From: Candidatus Yanofskyibacteriota bacterium
GTDB lineage: Bacteria; Patescibacteriota; Minisyncoccia; 2-02-FULL-40-12; IGHO2-01-FULL-4-A
DNA: 51,298 nt
NCBI GenBank assembly: GCA_016185545.1
Contig: JACPNJ010000002.1
Span: forward strand, 1 to 51,298
Direction: 5' to 3'
In this document: one piece after another, positions 39,515 to 48,750 of the stretch
How the letters are laid out: the number at the start of each line of letters is the position of its first letter
Position numbering within the stretch: position 1 is the first letter of the stretch
The notes under the pieces: generated by a model
The model's input: the letters and a program-made list of their open reading frames with translations, nothing else
Database searches by the model: none
What the model was told of the DNA's origin: nothing
Position numbers and translations under genes: made by a program

Positions 39515-40933
39515 TTATTTTTTAATTTGTAAATGTAGCTCTTTCAACTGTTTTTCTTCCAATTCGGAGGGACTGTTCATCATAAGGTCTCGGGCATCAC
39601 CGGTTTTGGGAAAGGCAATCACCTCGCGGATATTTGGTTCGTTGGCAAGTATCGCCACTAGGCGGTCCAATCCCCAAGCGATACCGCCATGCGTCGGCGC
39701 ACCATAACTGAACGCCTCTAGCATATGCCCAAAATTTTTGGTAATTCTTTCCTCATCTAATCCTAAAATTTCAAAAACTTTTTTTAATGCTTCGGCCTTG
39801 TGGTTACGGATACTGCCACCGCCTATTTCAAAACCATTCAATATAATATCATACTGCGTAGTCAAAATCTCACCGATATTTTTCTTTTGCATCAGCCATT
39901 CCATGTGTTCCGGTTTTGGCGCGGAAAAAGGATTATGCGTGAAAGTCCACTTCTTCGCTAAAGCTTCGAAGTGCGCAGCACCCTCTTTTTCTTTTTCAAA
40001 AAACGGAAAATCAATCACCCAGCAGAATGCCAAAAGATCGGGGTCGTCAGGGTGTTCACGTAAATCTGGCCTGTCAGTCTTGTATTTTTCCATTGCCTCT
40101 TTGTAAGTTAACCGCGGGAACGGAATTTCCTGAATCTTTTTATTCGGCATTACATTTTTTATCAACTCAATCAATAATGCTTCATTCACCGCCATCACAT
40201 CTTCGCGCTCCACAAAAGACATTTCCATATCCATCTGTGTAAATTCCGGCTGTCTGTCGCCGCGCGTATCCTCATCGCGAAAACTTCTGGCGATTTGGAA
40301 ATATTTCTCAATACCAGCCACCATCAAAAGCTGTTTATATTGCTGGGGCGATTGCGGCAAGGCGTAAAATTTGCCGGAATACAAACGAGAAGGCACCACA
40401 TAATCCCTCGCTCCTTCGGGAGTAGATTTGGTCATAATCGGAGTTTCAATTTCCAAAAATCCCTCCCTATCAAAAAAATCTCGAATAAACTTGGTTACCC
40501 GATGCCGCAGAGCCATATTTTTGGATAATCTCTCGCGCCGCAGATCAAGATAACGGTATTTCATCCGATTTTCCTCACCTATTTCGCGTCCGTCCGTATC
40601 AAGAGCAAAGGGCGGCGTAGCCGCCTCTGATAAAACCTCAATTGATTCCGGCTGTACTTCTATGTCGCCAGTTTCAATTTCTTTATTTACCATCGCTGAC
40701 GGCCGTTTAGCAACCTTGCCTGACACTTTTAAAACCCACTCCGAGCGCAGAGTTTCGGCAGTTTTATACAGTTCTTTATCCTGTGGCGTAAAAACCAGTT
40801 GAACAATTCCCGATTTATCGCGCAAATCAATAAAAATTATCTTACCGTGATCCCGCCGGCCATGCACCCAACCAAAAAGTTCCACGTTTTCATCAGCTTT
40901 ATTTTTTGTATAAGCAATCAGTGTCCTACTCAT
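39515..40933 (-). CDS. aspS: Aspartyl-tRNA synthetase, compact (GAD insertion domain apparently absent)
   Basis: 'GREIGEENRMKYRYLDLRRERLSKN', 'IETPIMTKSTPEGARDYVVPSR', 'YFQIARSFRDEDTRGDRQPEFTQMDMEMSFV', 'GGIAWGLDRLVAIL'. Confidence 0.96.
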   Translation of the reverse strand: MSRTLIAYTKNKADENVELFGWVHGRRDHGKIIFIDLRDKSGIVQLVFTPQDKELYKTAETLRSEWVLKVSGKVAKRPSAMVNKEIETGDIEVQPESIEVLSEAATPPFALDTDGREIGEENRMKYRYLDLRRERLSKNMALRHRVTKFIRDFFDREGFLEIETPIMTKSTPEGARDYVVPSRLYSGKFYALPQSPQQYKQLLMVAGIEKYFQIARSFRDEDTRGDRQPEFTQMDMEMSFVEREDVMAVNEALLIELIKNVMPNKKIQEIPFPRLTYKEAMEKYKTDRPDLREHPDDPDLLAFCWVIDFPFFEKEKEGAAHFEALAKKWTFTHNPFSAPKPEHMEWLMQKKNIGEILTTQYDIILNGFEIGGGSIRNHKAEALKKVFEILGLDEERITKNFGHMLEAFSYGAPTHGGIAWGLDRLVAILANEPNIREVIAFPKTGDARDLMMNSPSELEEKQLKELHLQIKK

Positions 40934-41225
40934 AATTATATGGTAGTACACAAATTAAATTTAGGCAAAAACAAAAGCCAGCTTATGAGCTGGTTTTTGT
41001 TTTATGAACGCTCAGTCTTGTCCCACTATACTTTTGTTGAAAATAACGCCATCTACATAATCTCACCCCGCCCCATCTGAAATAAGGGTCGCTTTAAGCA
41101 ATTAACTAATACCACGACTCGCCTTCGGCTCTAGTTATTTTTACACAAAACCCTAGCCCAGAAAGGGCGGGGTAAATATCTGCGACCGTACTCGTTCGCT
41201 TCGCTTACTGCGTGCGGGCAGCTAT

Positions 41226-41693
41226 TTACCACGCAAAATGCGCGAAAGCTTTATTGGCTTCCGCCATACGATGAGTATCGGTTTTCTTTTTGATGGCCAC
41301 GCCGGTGTTGTTGTAGGCGTTGATAATTTCCTGCGCCAGTTTTTCCCGCATCGGTTTGCCCTTGCCCGATCGGGCCGCGTCAATTATCCAGCGAAACGCA
41401 AGCGCAAGTTTGCGCTCTCCCCTCACCTCGTAGGGCACCTGGTAATTGGCGCCGCCGATTCTGCGCGATTTCAGTTCCATTTGGGGACCGGCATTATTAA
41501 ACGCGGCATCCAGCACTTCAAGCGCCGGTTTTTTTAATTCTTTTTCCGCCAACTCCAAAGCTCCATAGACGATTTTCTCGGCTATGGATTTTTTGCCGCT
41601 TTCCATTACTTTATTGATAAACTTGGCCACCAAAAGCGACGAATATTTATAATCCGGTTCCTGTATTATTTTTTTCTTTATTGGCTTACGCAT
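41226..41693 (-). CDS. rpsG: 30S ribosomal protein S7
   Basis: '[32 protein letters not shown]...[22 protein letters not shown]'. Confidence 0.98.
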   Translation of the reverse strand: MRKPIKKKIIQEPDYKYSSLLVAKFINKVMESGKKSIAEKIVYGALELAEKELKKPALEVLDAAFNNAGPQMELKSRRIGGANYQVPYEVRGERKLALAFRWIIDAARSGKGKPMREKLAQEIINAYNNTGVAIKKKTDTHRMAEANKAFAHFAW

Positions 41694-41717
41694 ATTTGTT
41701 ATTGCTCACCTTGGATT

Positions 41718-42596
41718 TTATTTTGGGTACCACCGAACCGGCCGAATCCACCCGTTATATTTTCCCGTCTCGTAAGGTATTATACCCATATCGGCAAGCG
41801 ACCGTTCAGCCTCAATGCCTTGAGGCAATGATCTTACACGAATAAATAGGTCGTCTGCCAAATCAGTGTTTGGGCTTGGATATGGCGTACCTATTATTTC
41901 CAAAATTTCTTTTTTATTGAATTCTATATTTTCAATTTCAATAATTAAACCGGGCACAATATCTTCCAGGGTCGGGGTCAACCAGGTTTTTTCCTTAACA
42001 AATCTAGGATTTTTGGACGGTCTTTCGCGATCCCATTCTTCATCCCAATGCTTAATGACATCCTCAATTGATTCCTCGCTCTCTTTTGTTTCTTGCTCTG
42101 CAAATTGATGCATCGGCATTTTAGTTTTTGGCTGTTTGCTTTCTGCCTCTCCTCGAATAATGGCATCAATCTCCGGCAGGTAGCTAAGAAACTTATTTTT
42201 AAGCACCGTGAGCGCAAACCCTCTTCGGCTCTGGTTTTTAAATATGGTCGGACTTAATTTTTTGACTAGCTCTCCCAATTCCTTGTTGATTGCGCTCTTG
42301 GCCCCCTCATAATTCCCGCTTGCGATAATATCAAAAATTTTGCCGTGAAGTTCTTCAAAAACGTTTTCCTTTAAACTCTCCGCCGCTATTTCCCAAAATA
42401 ATTTTTCCCTCATAACCTCATCGGGCTCTAAATTTTTCAATTGTTCGCGTGTTAGTTTAAGAAGCGGCTCAATGTCTTCTTCGCCGTGGCCTTCAATTAC
42501 GTCTCGCACAGACTCGCTAATCTCTTTTTTCAAATTCAAATATTCTTTTGATTCTTGTATGCTTTTTTTACCTAATTTTTCTAGAGTGGTTGTCAT
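41718..42596 (-). CDS. Unknown protein encoded between rpsL and rpsG
   Basis: 292-aa ORF on the same strand, with short gaps to both flanking ribosomal genes. Confidence 0.8.
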   Translation of the reverse strand: MTTTLEKLGKKSIQESKEYLNLKKEISESVRDVIEGHGEEDIEPLLKLTREQLKNLEPDEVMREKLFWEIAAESLKENVFEELHGKIFDIIASGNYEGAKSAINKELGELVKKLSPTIFKNQSRRGFALTVLKNKFLSYLPEIDAIIRGEAESKQPKTKMPMHQFAEQETKESEESIEDVIKHWDEEWDRERPSKNPRFVKEKTWLTPTLEDIVPGLIIEIENIEFNKKEILEIIGTPYPSPNTDLADDLFIRVRSLPQGIEAERSLADMGIIPYETGKYNGWIRPVRWYPK

Positions 42597-42625
42597 TATA
42601 ACTAACAGCTAGTTATCGGAAATAT

Positions 42626-43039
42626 CTAGCTCTTAGGCATCTTGGCTCCATATCTGCTTCTGCCACGCTTCCTGTTTTCAACTCCGGAAGCATCCAGCCG
42701 GCCGCGTATTATATGGTATTGCACGCCAGGCAAGTCCTTAACCCTGCCGCCGCGCAATGTTACTACGGAATGCTCCTGCAAATTATGGCCAACGCCGGGA
42801 ATGTACGCCGTTACTTCCATGCCATTGGTCAGCCGCACACGGGCGAATTTGCGCAAAGCGGAATTCGGTTTCTTGGGAGTCATCGTGCCGACTTTTATAG
42901 CCACGCCGCGTTTGAACGGCGCCGGATAATCAACCGGCGTATTTTTCTTGCTGTTAAATCCAAACGACAAAGCCGGCGATCTGGTTTTAGCTTTGGACTT
43001 CTTGCGCGGATGTTTTAATAACTGGTTTAAGGTAGGCAT
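42626..43039 (-). CDS. rpsL: 30S ribosomal protein S12
   Basis: '[63 protein letters not shown]'-type core (window reads [15 protein letters not shown]...). Confidence 0.98.
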   Translation of the reverse strand: MPTLNQLLKHPRKKSKAKTRSPALSFGFNSKKNTPVDYPAPFKRGVAIKVGTMTPKKPNSALRKFARVRLTNGMEVTAYIPGVGHNLQEHSVVTLRGGRVKDLPGVQYHIIRGRLDASGVENRKRGRSRYGAKMPKS

Positions 43040-43173
43040 ACACTATCAGCGAATAACGAATTTATACTAAATATACTAATTTACGAAAAGTTTAGGGTTC
43101 ATTTATTTGTATATTCGTAACGACGTTATTCGTTGGTAATTTTTCGGCTAATTAAAAGGGGGTTCAAACCTCC

Positions 43174-43785
43174 CTATCCTACTATAAGCCGAAAGATTAA
43201 ATTAATCAAGGGGTAAACAAAAGGAAATATAAAAATTAAAAAAATAAAGAAAAGAACTAAACCGTATCTCATAAGGAATAGCTTGAGAGCGGCAAATCTA
43301 TTTGGTAGAAATGCCAAAAGCAGCCAATGGCCGTCAAGAGGAGGAATTGGCGCCAAATTGAATATCGCCAAAAGAAGGTTTATTCTAACGATGAAACTTA
43401 TCAATAAAGGCAGCGCCGTTGATTCTAAACTTGAGGGTAAAAATCTTAAAAATAATCCGAAAAGAACTGCCAACACAAGGTTAGATGCCGGTCCTGCCAG
43501 CGCTACTTTTGCTGATCCGAATTTGAGATCGGTTAGATTGGCGGGATTATGCGGTACGGGTTTAGCATAACCAAACACAAATGAAGATCTGGCTAGAATC
43601 AAAAGAAGCGGCAGTATAACCGAACCGAACATGTCCAGATGTTTCAATGGATTTAGGGTGAGACGGCCGGCATTTTTTGCAGTATCATCACCCAAACTGT
43701 TGGCAACGATACCATGAGAAACCTCATGCACAACAACAGAATAAATGAAAACAACTGCTACGAAAACGCCTTCTAAAATTCCCAT
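43174..43785 (-). CDS. Site-2 protease family (M50) membrane metalloprotease
   Basis: 'VVHEVSHGIVANSLGD' HExxH and 'NLAPIPPLDGHWLL' motif, multiple TM helices. Confidence 0.93.
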   Translation of the reverse strand: MGILEGVFVAVVFIYSVVVHEVSHGIVANSLGDDTAKNAGRLTLNPLKHLDMFGSVILPLLLILARSSFVFGYAKPVPHNPANLTDLKFGSAKVALAGPASNLVLAVLFGLFLRFLPSSLESTALPLLISFIVRINLLLAIFNLAPIPPLDGHWLLLAFLPNRFAALKLFLMRYGLVLFFIFLIFIFPFVYPLINLIFRLIVG

Positions 43786-44008
43786 GTTTGCTAATTTAGC
43801 AGATTTTTGTTATATTGTAAATTGATCATGCCCCGCTCCAATTTTGCAAAGTAGTGAGTGGCAGTGCCTCTCCCGCGAAACCACTATTCGTGGCCGGGCA
43901 CTGCAAAAGCTGGGCAAGTTTAATTTTTATCTAAAATTAAGAGGAGCAACGGGTAAAATTTGAGCGGAGTGCTTATTTTGTTACCCAATCGCTTCACTTT
44001 TGGACAAA

Positions 44009-44191
44009 ATGGCAACTCGTTGCCCTCGTTGCGGAAAAAAACCGATGACGGCGAACAAACGAAAACTTTTGCGCGGTAATTATAATCCCGTAAACCGCTA
44101 CCGCAAATATCCCAATCTTCAATGGGCTCATGTTGACGGTAAGAGAATCAGGATTTGCACCTCGTGTATTAAAACGCTAAATAAAGCTTGA
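44009..44191 (+). CDS. rpmB: 50S ribosomal protein L28
   Basis: 'MATRCPRCGKKPMTANKRK...RKYPNLQWAHVDGKRIRICTSCIKTLNKA'. Confidence 0.9.
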   Translation: MATRCPRCGKKPMTANKRKLLRGNYNPVNRYRKYPNLQWAHVDGKRIRICTSCIKTLNKA

Positions 44192-44694
44192 TGGGTAATT
44201 TTCTTGAAAAATCCGCGACTCAAAAAGAAGTTATTTTAGAATCTGACAATTCTGGACCAAAACAGATTTTAGAAAAATATTCAGATATAATTGGTAACGA
44301 TGGCATTTTTAAAAAGATCGCCGGATCTATAGAGGACGGCTGGCAGGAACTTAGCCCAAAAGGTAAACAAGACATATCTAAAGAGGTTGAAACCCTAATT
44401 AATAAATTGATAGATTATCATGATTCTTATGTTAATCTAAAAGGACTTGCCGGTAGGCGGTTTTATTTTGAAGATACTAAAAAACTTCAGGAAAGCGCCA
44501 AGGCAACAGATATGCGCGAGAAAATATTGCACGATGCCTTTGTGGATTCGCTTAATATACTTTCAAGAAAAATGAAGAAACTGGGACTTGATAACTCTTG
44601 GCGCGCAGATGAAGAGATATATGGCCTAACACCGAAAGCGGCTCGGGAAAAGCCAAAACTTTGGATGTTTAAGATTTTTAGAGAAAAAATATAA
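44191..44694 (+). CDS. Hypothetical protein
   Basis: ORF overlapping the rpmB stop (TGATGG). Confidence 0.7.
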   Translation: MGNFLEKSATQKEVILESDNSGPKQILEKYSDIIGNDGIFKKIAGSIEDGWQELSPKGKQDISKEVETLINKLIDYHDSYVNLKGLAGRRFYFEDTKKLQESAKATDMREKILHDAFVDSLNILSRKMKKLGLDNSWRADEEIYGLTPKAAREKPKLWMFKIFREKI

Positions 44695-44703
44695 ATCGGG
44701 GTA

Positions 44704-44777
44704 CGGGCCGTCGTATAATGGTAGTACGCGAGGCTGGGGGTCTTGCAGCGGGAGTTCGATTCTCCCCGGCCCGACCA
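44704..44777 (+). tRNA. tRNA-Pro(GGG), CCA encoded
   Basis: CGGGCCG acceptor / CGGCCCG-ACCA, anticodon loop CTGGGGG, T arm GGGAGTTCGATTCTCCC. Confidence 0.95.
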
Positions 44778-44780
44778 CAA

Positions 44781-44814
44781 TCAAAAACCATACGATTAAT
44801 CGTATGGTTTTTGA
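44781..44814. terminator. Perfect palindromic terminator after tRNA-Pro
   Basis: tcaaaaaccatacgatt aatcgtatggtttttga. Confidence 0.85.
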
Positions 44815-44821
44815 TATAAGA

Positions 44822-45307
44822 TCATGACCTTTGCCACTCGGTTTTAACGCCCTTGAGCTGGTTTTCCGTCATTACCAATTCATCGTATATTCCGTCAATT
44901 AGCTGATATGATTTTGCTTCTTCAAGAGTTACCCACTTGAAATCATCGGTTTCATCATGTTGAAGCGCAACTTCACCCGATTGATAGTCAGCCAAACAAG
45001 AAATGACCAGGGATGGATTTCCGTCACCGTGCACCGTGGCCAAACTTGTCACATACGTGATGTTTGTGATTTCCAGTCCGACCTCTTCCTTAACCTCGCG
45101 ACGCAAAACTTTTTCTAATACATTATACCAATAATCAGTCGCGTCTTTGGGTAAGTTAATGTAATCATCCGTCTCCAGTTTGCCGCCGGGGACCGTCCAC
45201 ATACCAGGAAAGCGTTTTTTATTTGAAGAACGGCGGGTAATCAAATACTTGCCGTCTTTGACGATAATCGCAGTAATGGCCACTTCGTGTAAAAATTTAT
45301 TTTCCAT
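44822..45307 (-). CDS. Nudix hydrolase
   Basis: Nudix box-like 'GGKLETDDYINLPKDATDYWYNVLEKVLRREVKEEVGLE'. Confidence 0.93.
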   Translation of the reverse strand: MENKFLHEVAITAIIVKDGKYLITRRSSNKKRFPGMWTVPGGKLETDDYINLPKDATDYWYNVLEKVLRREVKEEVGLEITNITYVTSLATVHGDGNPSLVISCLADYQSGEVALQHDETDDFKWVTLEEAKSYQLIDGIYDELVMTENQLKGVKTEWQRS

Positions 45308-45322
45308 AAATTAAACAATAAC

Positions 45323-45826
45323 TCAATCCTCCTTTAAAGTAAATTTCGTATATGATGGCTTATGTTCTACTAATTCTTCCGGCTTAAACCAAACATTAAT
45401 TTCTGTCTGCGCTTCCTCGGGTGAAGCCGAGGCGTGAATAAGATTAAAAACTCCGATTTTCTTGTCATCAGCATAACCATATGAAACGTGGGTATAGTCA
45501 CCCCTGATAGTGCCAGACGCGGCAACCTTGGGTTCGGTAGCGCCCACCATTTTTCTTGCAACCTCAACCATTTCTATACCCTCAAGTGCTAATGCCAAAA
45601 TAGGTCCGGAGGTCAGCATATCAATCATCCTTTGCCTAATTACATCTCCCCTCCTTTTGGCCAAATCTTCGGTATAATGCTTCATGGCAGTATCTTTTTC
45701 AGAAACAAGAACTTTCATGCCGACAATTTTAGCGCCTACACGCTCAAAACGAGTGATTATTTCACCGATTATTCCTCGATCAAGAGCATCAGGTTTTAAT
45801 AAAATTAGGGTTCTCTGCAGTTTCAT
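45323..45826 (-). CDS. ndk: Nucleoside diphosphate kinase
   Basis: 'QRTLILLKPDALDRGIIGEIITRFERVGAKIVGMK', 'GTIRGDY', 'NLIHASASPEEAQTEI'. Confidence 0.96.
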   Translation of the reverse strand: MKLQRTLILLKPDALDRGIIGEIITRFERVGAKIVGMKVLVSEKDTAMKHYTEDLAKRRGDVIRQRMIDMLTSGPILALALEGIEMVEVARKMVGATEPKVAASGTIRGDYTHVSYGYADDKKIGVFNLIHASASPEEAQTEINVWFKPEELVEHKPSYTKFTLKED

Positions 45827-45838
45827 TGTTTTTAATTT

Positions 45839-46005
45839 TAGAGTTGGGTGAGTAATGCCTCATAGCACCGTCAAAAGAGTGGATTGCACGGTTTGCGAGC
45901 AGTATAATAGTAAATCACTGCAAGCAAAATCCACGCTTTTGACGGAACGCAGCAACCTCGCTGGGGTTGCTAGTGGTGATAGGAGGCGTTACTCACCCAA
46001 CTCTA
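45839..46005 (+). repeat. Covarying foldback element family C, copy 3
   Basis: tagagttgggtgagtaatgcctcatagcaccgtcaaaagagtggattgcacggtttgcgagcagtataat...ggtgataggaggcgttactcacccaactcta. Confidence 0.85.
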
Positions 46006-46879
46006 TTTTATAATTTTGACCGTCAAGTATTAATTCAACGGCACCATCAATATCCGTTCTATAATATTTTATACCATAATTTTCCAGCCGCTCCAAAACT
46101 TCTTGGTGTGGATGCCCGTATTTATTTTTCTTTCCGACTTCAATAAACGCCAGCACCGGGTTAACTGCTTTCAAAAAATTCTCAGTCGTTGAAGTTTTAC
46201 TGCCATGATGTCCAATTTTTAAAAATTTTGCTGACAAGTTTGTACCGCTGGTTAATAATTTATATTCCGTCTTGGCCTCGGCATCACCCGTAAACATTAT
46301 ACTATCATTGCCATAATCCAAACGAAAAATTACCATAGCGTCGTGAGGATTTTTTAATACTTCTTGGTCGTCAATTTTAGGATAAAATGGGTATAAAATA
46401 GTAAGTTTTGCGCTACCGCCCAAATCAATAACTTGGCCGGCTTGAGCTTGAGTTGTCGGAATTGAAGATTTCTCCTTGGTCCACTCTGCATATTCCGCGG
46501 TGTTATATGGAGTGTGATTTTCAATAATTTGCCCGACTTCATATCTTTTCAATACCTCTATGAGTCCCGTAACGTGGTCGGCGTGCGGATGAGTCAAAAT
46601 AACAAGATCAACTGAGTGGTCGTAAAACGGCATAACCCGGCCAAGTTCTTGCAAGATTTTACTATCAGGTCCGCCATCAATTAGAATTTGATTGCCGTTA
46701 AAATCAATCAGTTCCGCGTCACCCTGTTCGACGTCAAGAAAATAAACATGGAGCAGGCCGTCAAAACCGGCAACCGTCGGCAACGCCCAAAAACTTAAAA
46801 TTGCCGCGCTGGCAATCAGGGCAAAAACCAACCACTCAAGTTTAGATAATTTTCTGGAAAGCGACTCGCTAAGCATCAA
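45989..46879 (-). CDS. ComEC/Rec2-like metallo-beta-lactamase-fold hydrolase
   Basis: 'YFLDVEQGDAELIDFNGNQILIDGGPD', 'LTHPHADHVTGL', 'MFTGDAEAKTE', 'LKIGHHGSKTS'. Confidence 0.95.
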   Translation of the reverse strand: MMLSESLSRKLSKLEWLVFALIASAAILSFWALPTVAGFDGLLHVYFLDVEQGDAELIDFNGNQILIDGGPDSKILQELGRVMPFYDHSVDLVILTHPHADHVTGLIEVLKRYEVGQIIENHTPYNTAEYAEWTKEKSSIPTTQAQAGQVIDLGGSAKLTILYPFYPKIDDQEVLKNPHDAMVIFRLDYGNDSIMFTGDAEAKTEYKLLTSGTNLSAKFLKIGHHGSKTSTTENFLKAVNPVLAFIEVGKKNKYGHPHQEVLERLENYGIKYYRTDIDGAVELILDGQNYKIELGE

Positions 46880-46959
46880 CTCTCAATATCACAAAATTTA
46901 AAAATAACAAAGCCGACTTAAAAGCCGGCAGAGGTTGTATCAAGGCAACACTCTATTCT

Positions 46960-47184
46960 TCATTCTTCGCAATCAGGCCAAGGTGATTCATTGGACGGAC
47001 TAACTGCCAGATTAAAGCACACGTCCGAGCAAACCCATCTGCCATCGTGAAGTATACGAATTTTAGAAACAGCGGTTCGTACGGAGCCGTTATTTTTTTT
47101 CACTTTTCGCATTGCCGCAATATACAATTCTTTTCTGCAAACACAACATTTGACCCAATCGGGTGGTTCGTCATCCTTTGACAT
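46960..47184 (-). CDS. Small putative zinc-binding protein
   Basis: 'CCVCRKELYIAAMRKV...RWVCSDVCFNL' two Cys pairs; lies between comEC and the MBL gene. Confidence 0.7.
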   Translation of the reverse strand: MSKDDEPPDWVKCCVCRKELYIAAMRKVKKNNGSVRTAVSKIRILHDGRWVCSDVCFNLAVSPSNESPWPDCEE

Positions 47185-47187
47185 GGA

Positions 47188-48750
47188 TTACTCCTGTGAA
47201 GGAACCCGCCGTTGCTTCTTATAAAACCATCCCAAAAACCAAATCAAAAGACAATAGGCAATTATCAACATCGGCCAATCAAAGCTGATGGAAACCGCGG
47301 ACCAGCTTGGCATGGCAAGTAATTTGATCACACCCAATTGTACCGCCGTCAGAAGCCAAGCAAAATAACCGGCAAGCTGGCCCAAAAACGGCACGAACAT
47401 GCCGGCAAGTCCACTGATAAATCCCAGAAGCATCGCAAATGGAATAGTCGGCAGAACAATGATGTTGGCCGGTAAAGAAACCAGCGATAAATTTTTGAAA
47501 TAGAAAATCAAAAGCGGCAGAACAAAAATTTGCGCCGAAACGGTCATGGTCATAGTTTCACGCAGTTTAAAATATTCCGGCACTTTGGCAAAATATTTTT
47601 CAATGGCCGGAACAAGATATATCAGTCCTAATGTCGCCGCAAACGAAAGCTGAAATCCGATGTCGTGGCGTAAAATCAACGGGTTAATCAATATCATCAC
47701 GGTACCGGCTAGAATTATCGCATTTCCGGTATTGCTAAGCCGGCCCTCCCGGTAAGCGAACAGAACCAGCATACCCATAATCGCGGCGCGCACCACCGAT
47801 GCCTGCGCGCCGGTTAAAATCGTAAACAATGCAACACCCAATAGTGAAAACCAAAATGCCGTCGGCCGTCGGAAAAATAAAAGGGAAAACGCTGAAATGA
47901 GCCAAGCGATAATGGTAATATTGTAGCCCGAAATCGCTAGAATATGAGTCATGCTGGTGCGCGCAAAAGCATCTTTAATGTCCTGTGGAATTTGCGAACG
48001 ACTGCCAAGCAGTATGCCGCCGATAAAAGACGCATTGGGTTCGGCAATTGAACGGGCAATTGAACTTTCAAAAGCACCCTTAAAAGCAAAGATTTTTCTA
48101 AAAATTGCAATTTTTGCATATTCATACTTACTTAGGAGTTGAACTCCTAAGTTGTCTGTAATTATAATCTCCGGATAAAAAAGTGTAGTGTAGATACTGT
48201 CTTTGGCTAAGTACGCCCGATAATCAAAATCGTTAAAATTTTCCGGCAGTCTGACATTGCCGTAAATTTTTACTATATCGCCATAATGATAGCGAGGATA
48301 TAATTCAGTCGTAACCGACACTCTTTCGTCGGTTTTTATTACGTAAGGTGTTGCATCCAGTTGCTTGGCGTAAAAGACTAACCGCTGTTTGCTGCCGTTA
48401 ATTTCCGGTTCGCCGGCAATATAGCCAAGCAATGTTATCTTGATCGGATGCTTATTTTGCGGATCAACTACATTTTGCTGGGCTTCGGCAAATTTTTGGA
48501 GATGATGAGTCTTGGAATAGACAGTGCTGTAGCGCAAGACGCCGGCGAGAAAGAAGAGAGTCAAAAAAGCGACAAAAGCAATTTTGACGTTAAGCAAGCG
48601 TGAACCGCGACGGTAGAAAATGGCAATAAGCGCGGTGCAAATTATAGCCGCGAGGAGAACAGTGCTTTTTGAGATATCAGAAAACGAACCGACGAAGACA
48701 CCGCCGATGAAGGCAAGAAGGATATAAAAAAATATTTGCGAACGGTGCAT
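47188..48750 (-). CDS. comEC: ComEC/Rec2 competence-domain membrane protein (without C-terminal MBL domain)
   Basis: 'AFARTSMTHILAISGYNITIIAWLISA', 'GAQASVVRAAIMGMLVLFAYREGR', multiple TM helices. Confidence 0.94.
   Translation of the reverse strand: MHRSQIFFYILLAFIGGVFVGSFSDISKSTVLLAAIICTALIAIFYRRGSRLLNVKIAFVAFLTLFFLAGVLRYSTVYSKTHHLQKFAEAQQNVVDPQNKHPIKITLLGYIAGEPEINGSKQRLVFYAKQLDATPYVIKTDERVSVTTELYPRYHYGDIVKIYGNVRLPENFNDFDYRAYLAKDSIYTTLFYPEIIITDNLGVQLLSKYEYAKIAIFRKIFAFKGAFESSIARSIAEPNASFIGGILLGSRSQIPQDIKDAFARTSMTHILAISGYNITIIAWLISAFSLLFFRRPTAFWFSLLGVALFTILTGAQASVVRAAIMGMLVLFAYREGRLSNTGNAIILAGTVMILINPLILRHDIGFQLSFAATLGLIYLVPAIEKYFAKVPEYFKLRETMTMTVSAQIFVLPLLIFYFKNLSLVSLPANIIVLPTIPFAMLLGFISGLAGMFVPFLGQLAGYFAWLLTAVQLGVIKLLAMPSWSAVSISFDWPMLIIAYCLLIWFLGWFYKKQRRVPSQE
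48130..48152. repeat. 23-nt palindromic repeat inside comEC
   Basis: acttaggagtt g aactcctaagt, perfect 11-bp stem; encodes NLGVQLLS with the flanking bases. Confidence 0.7.

Noticed and set aside
44487-44780. ORF 44487-44780 (-), 'MWSGRGESNSRCKTPSLAYYHYTTARTP'
   Set aside because: It reads antisense across tRNA-Pro and the plus-strand ORF; a classic spurious tRNA-derived translation.
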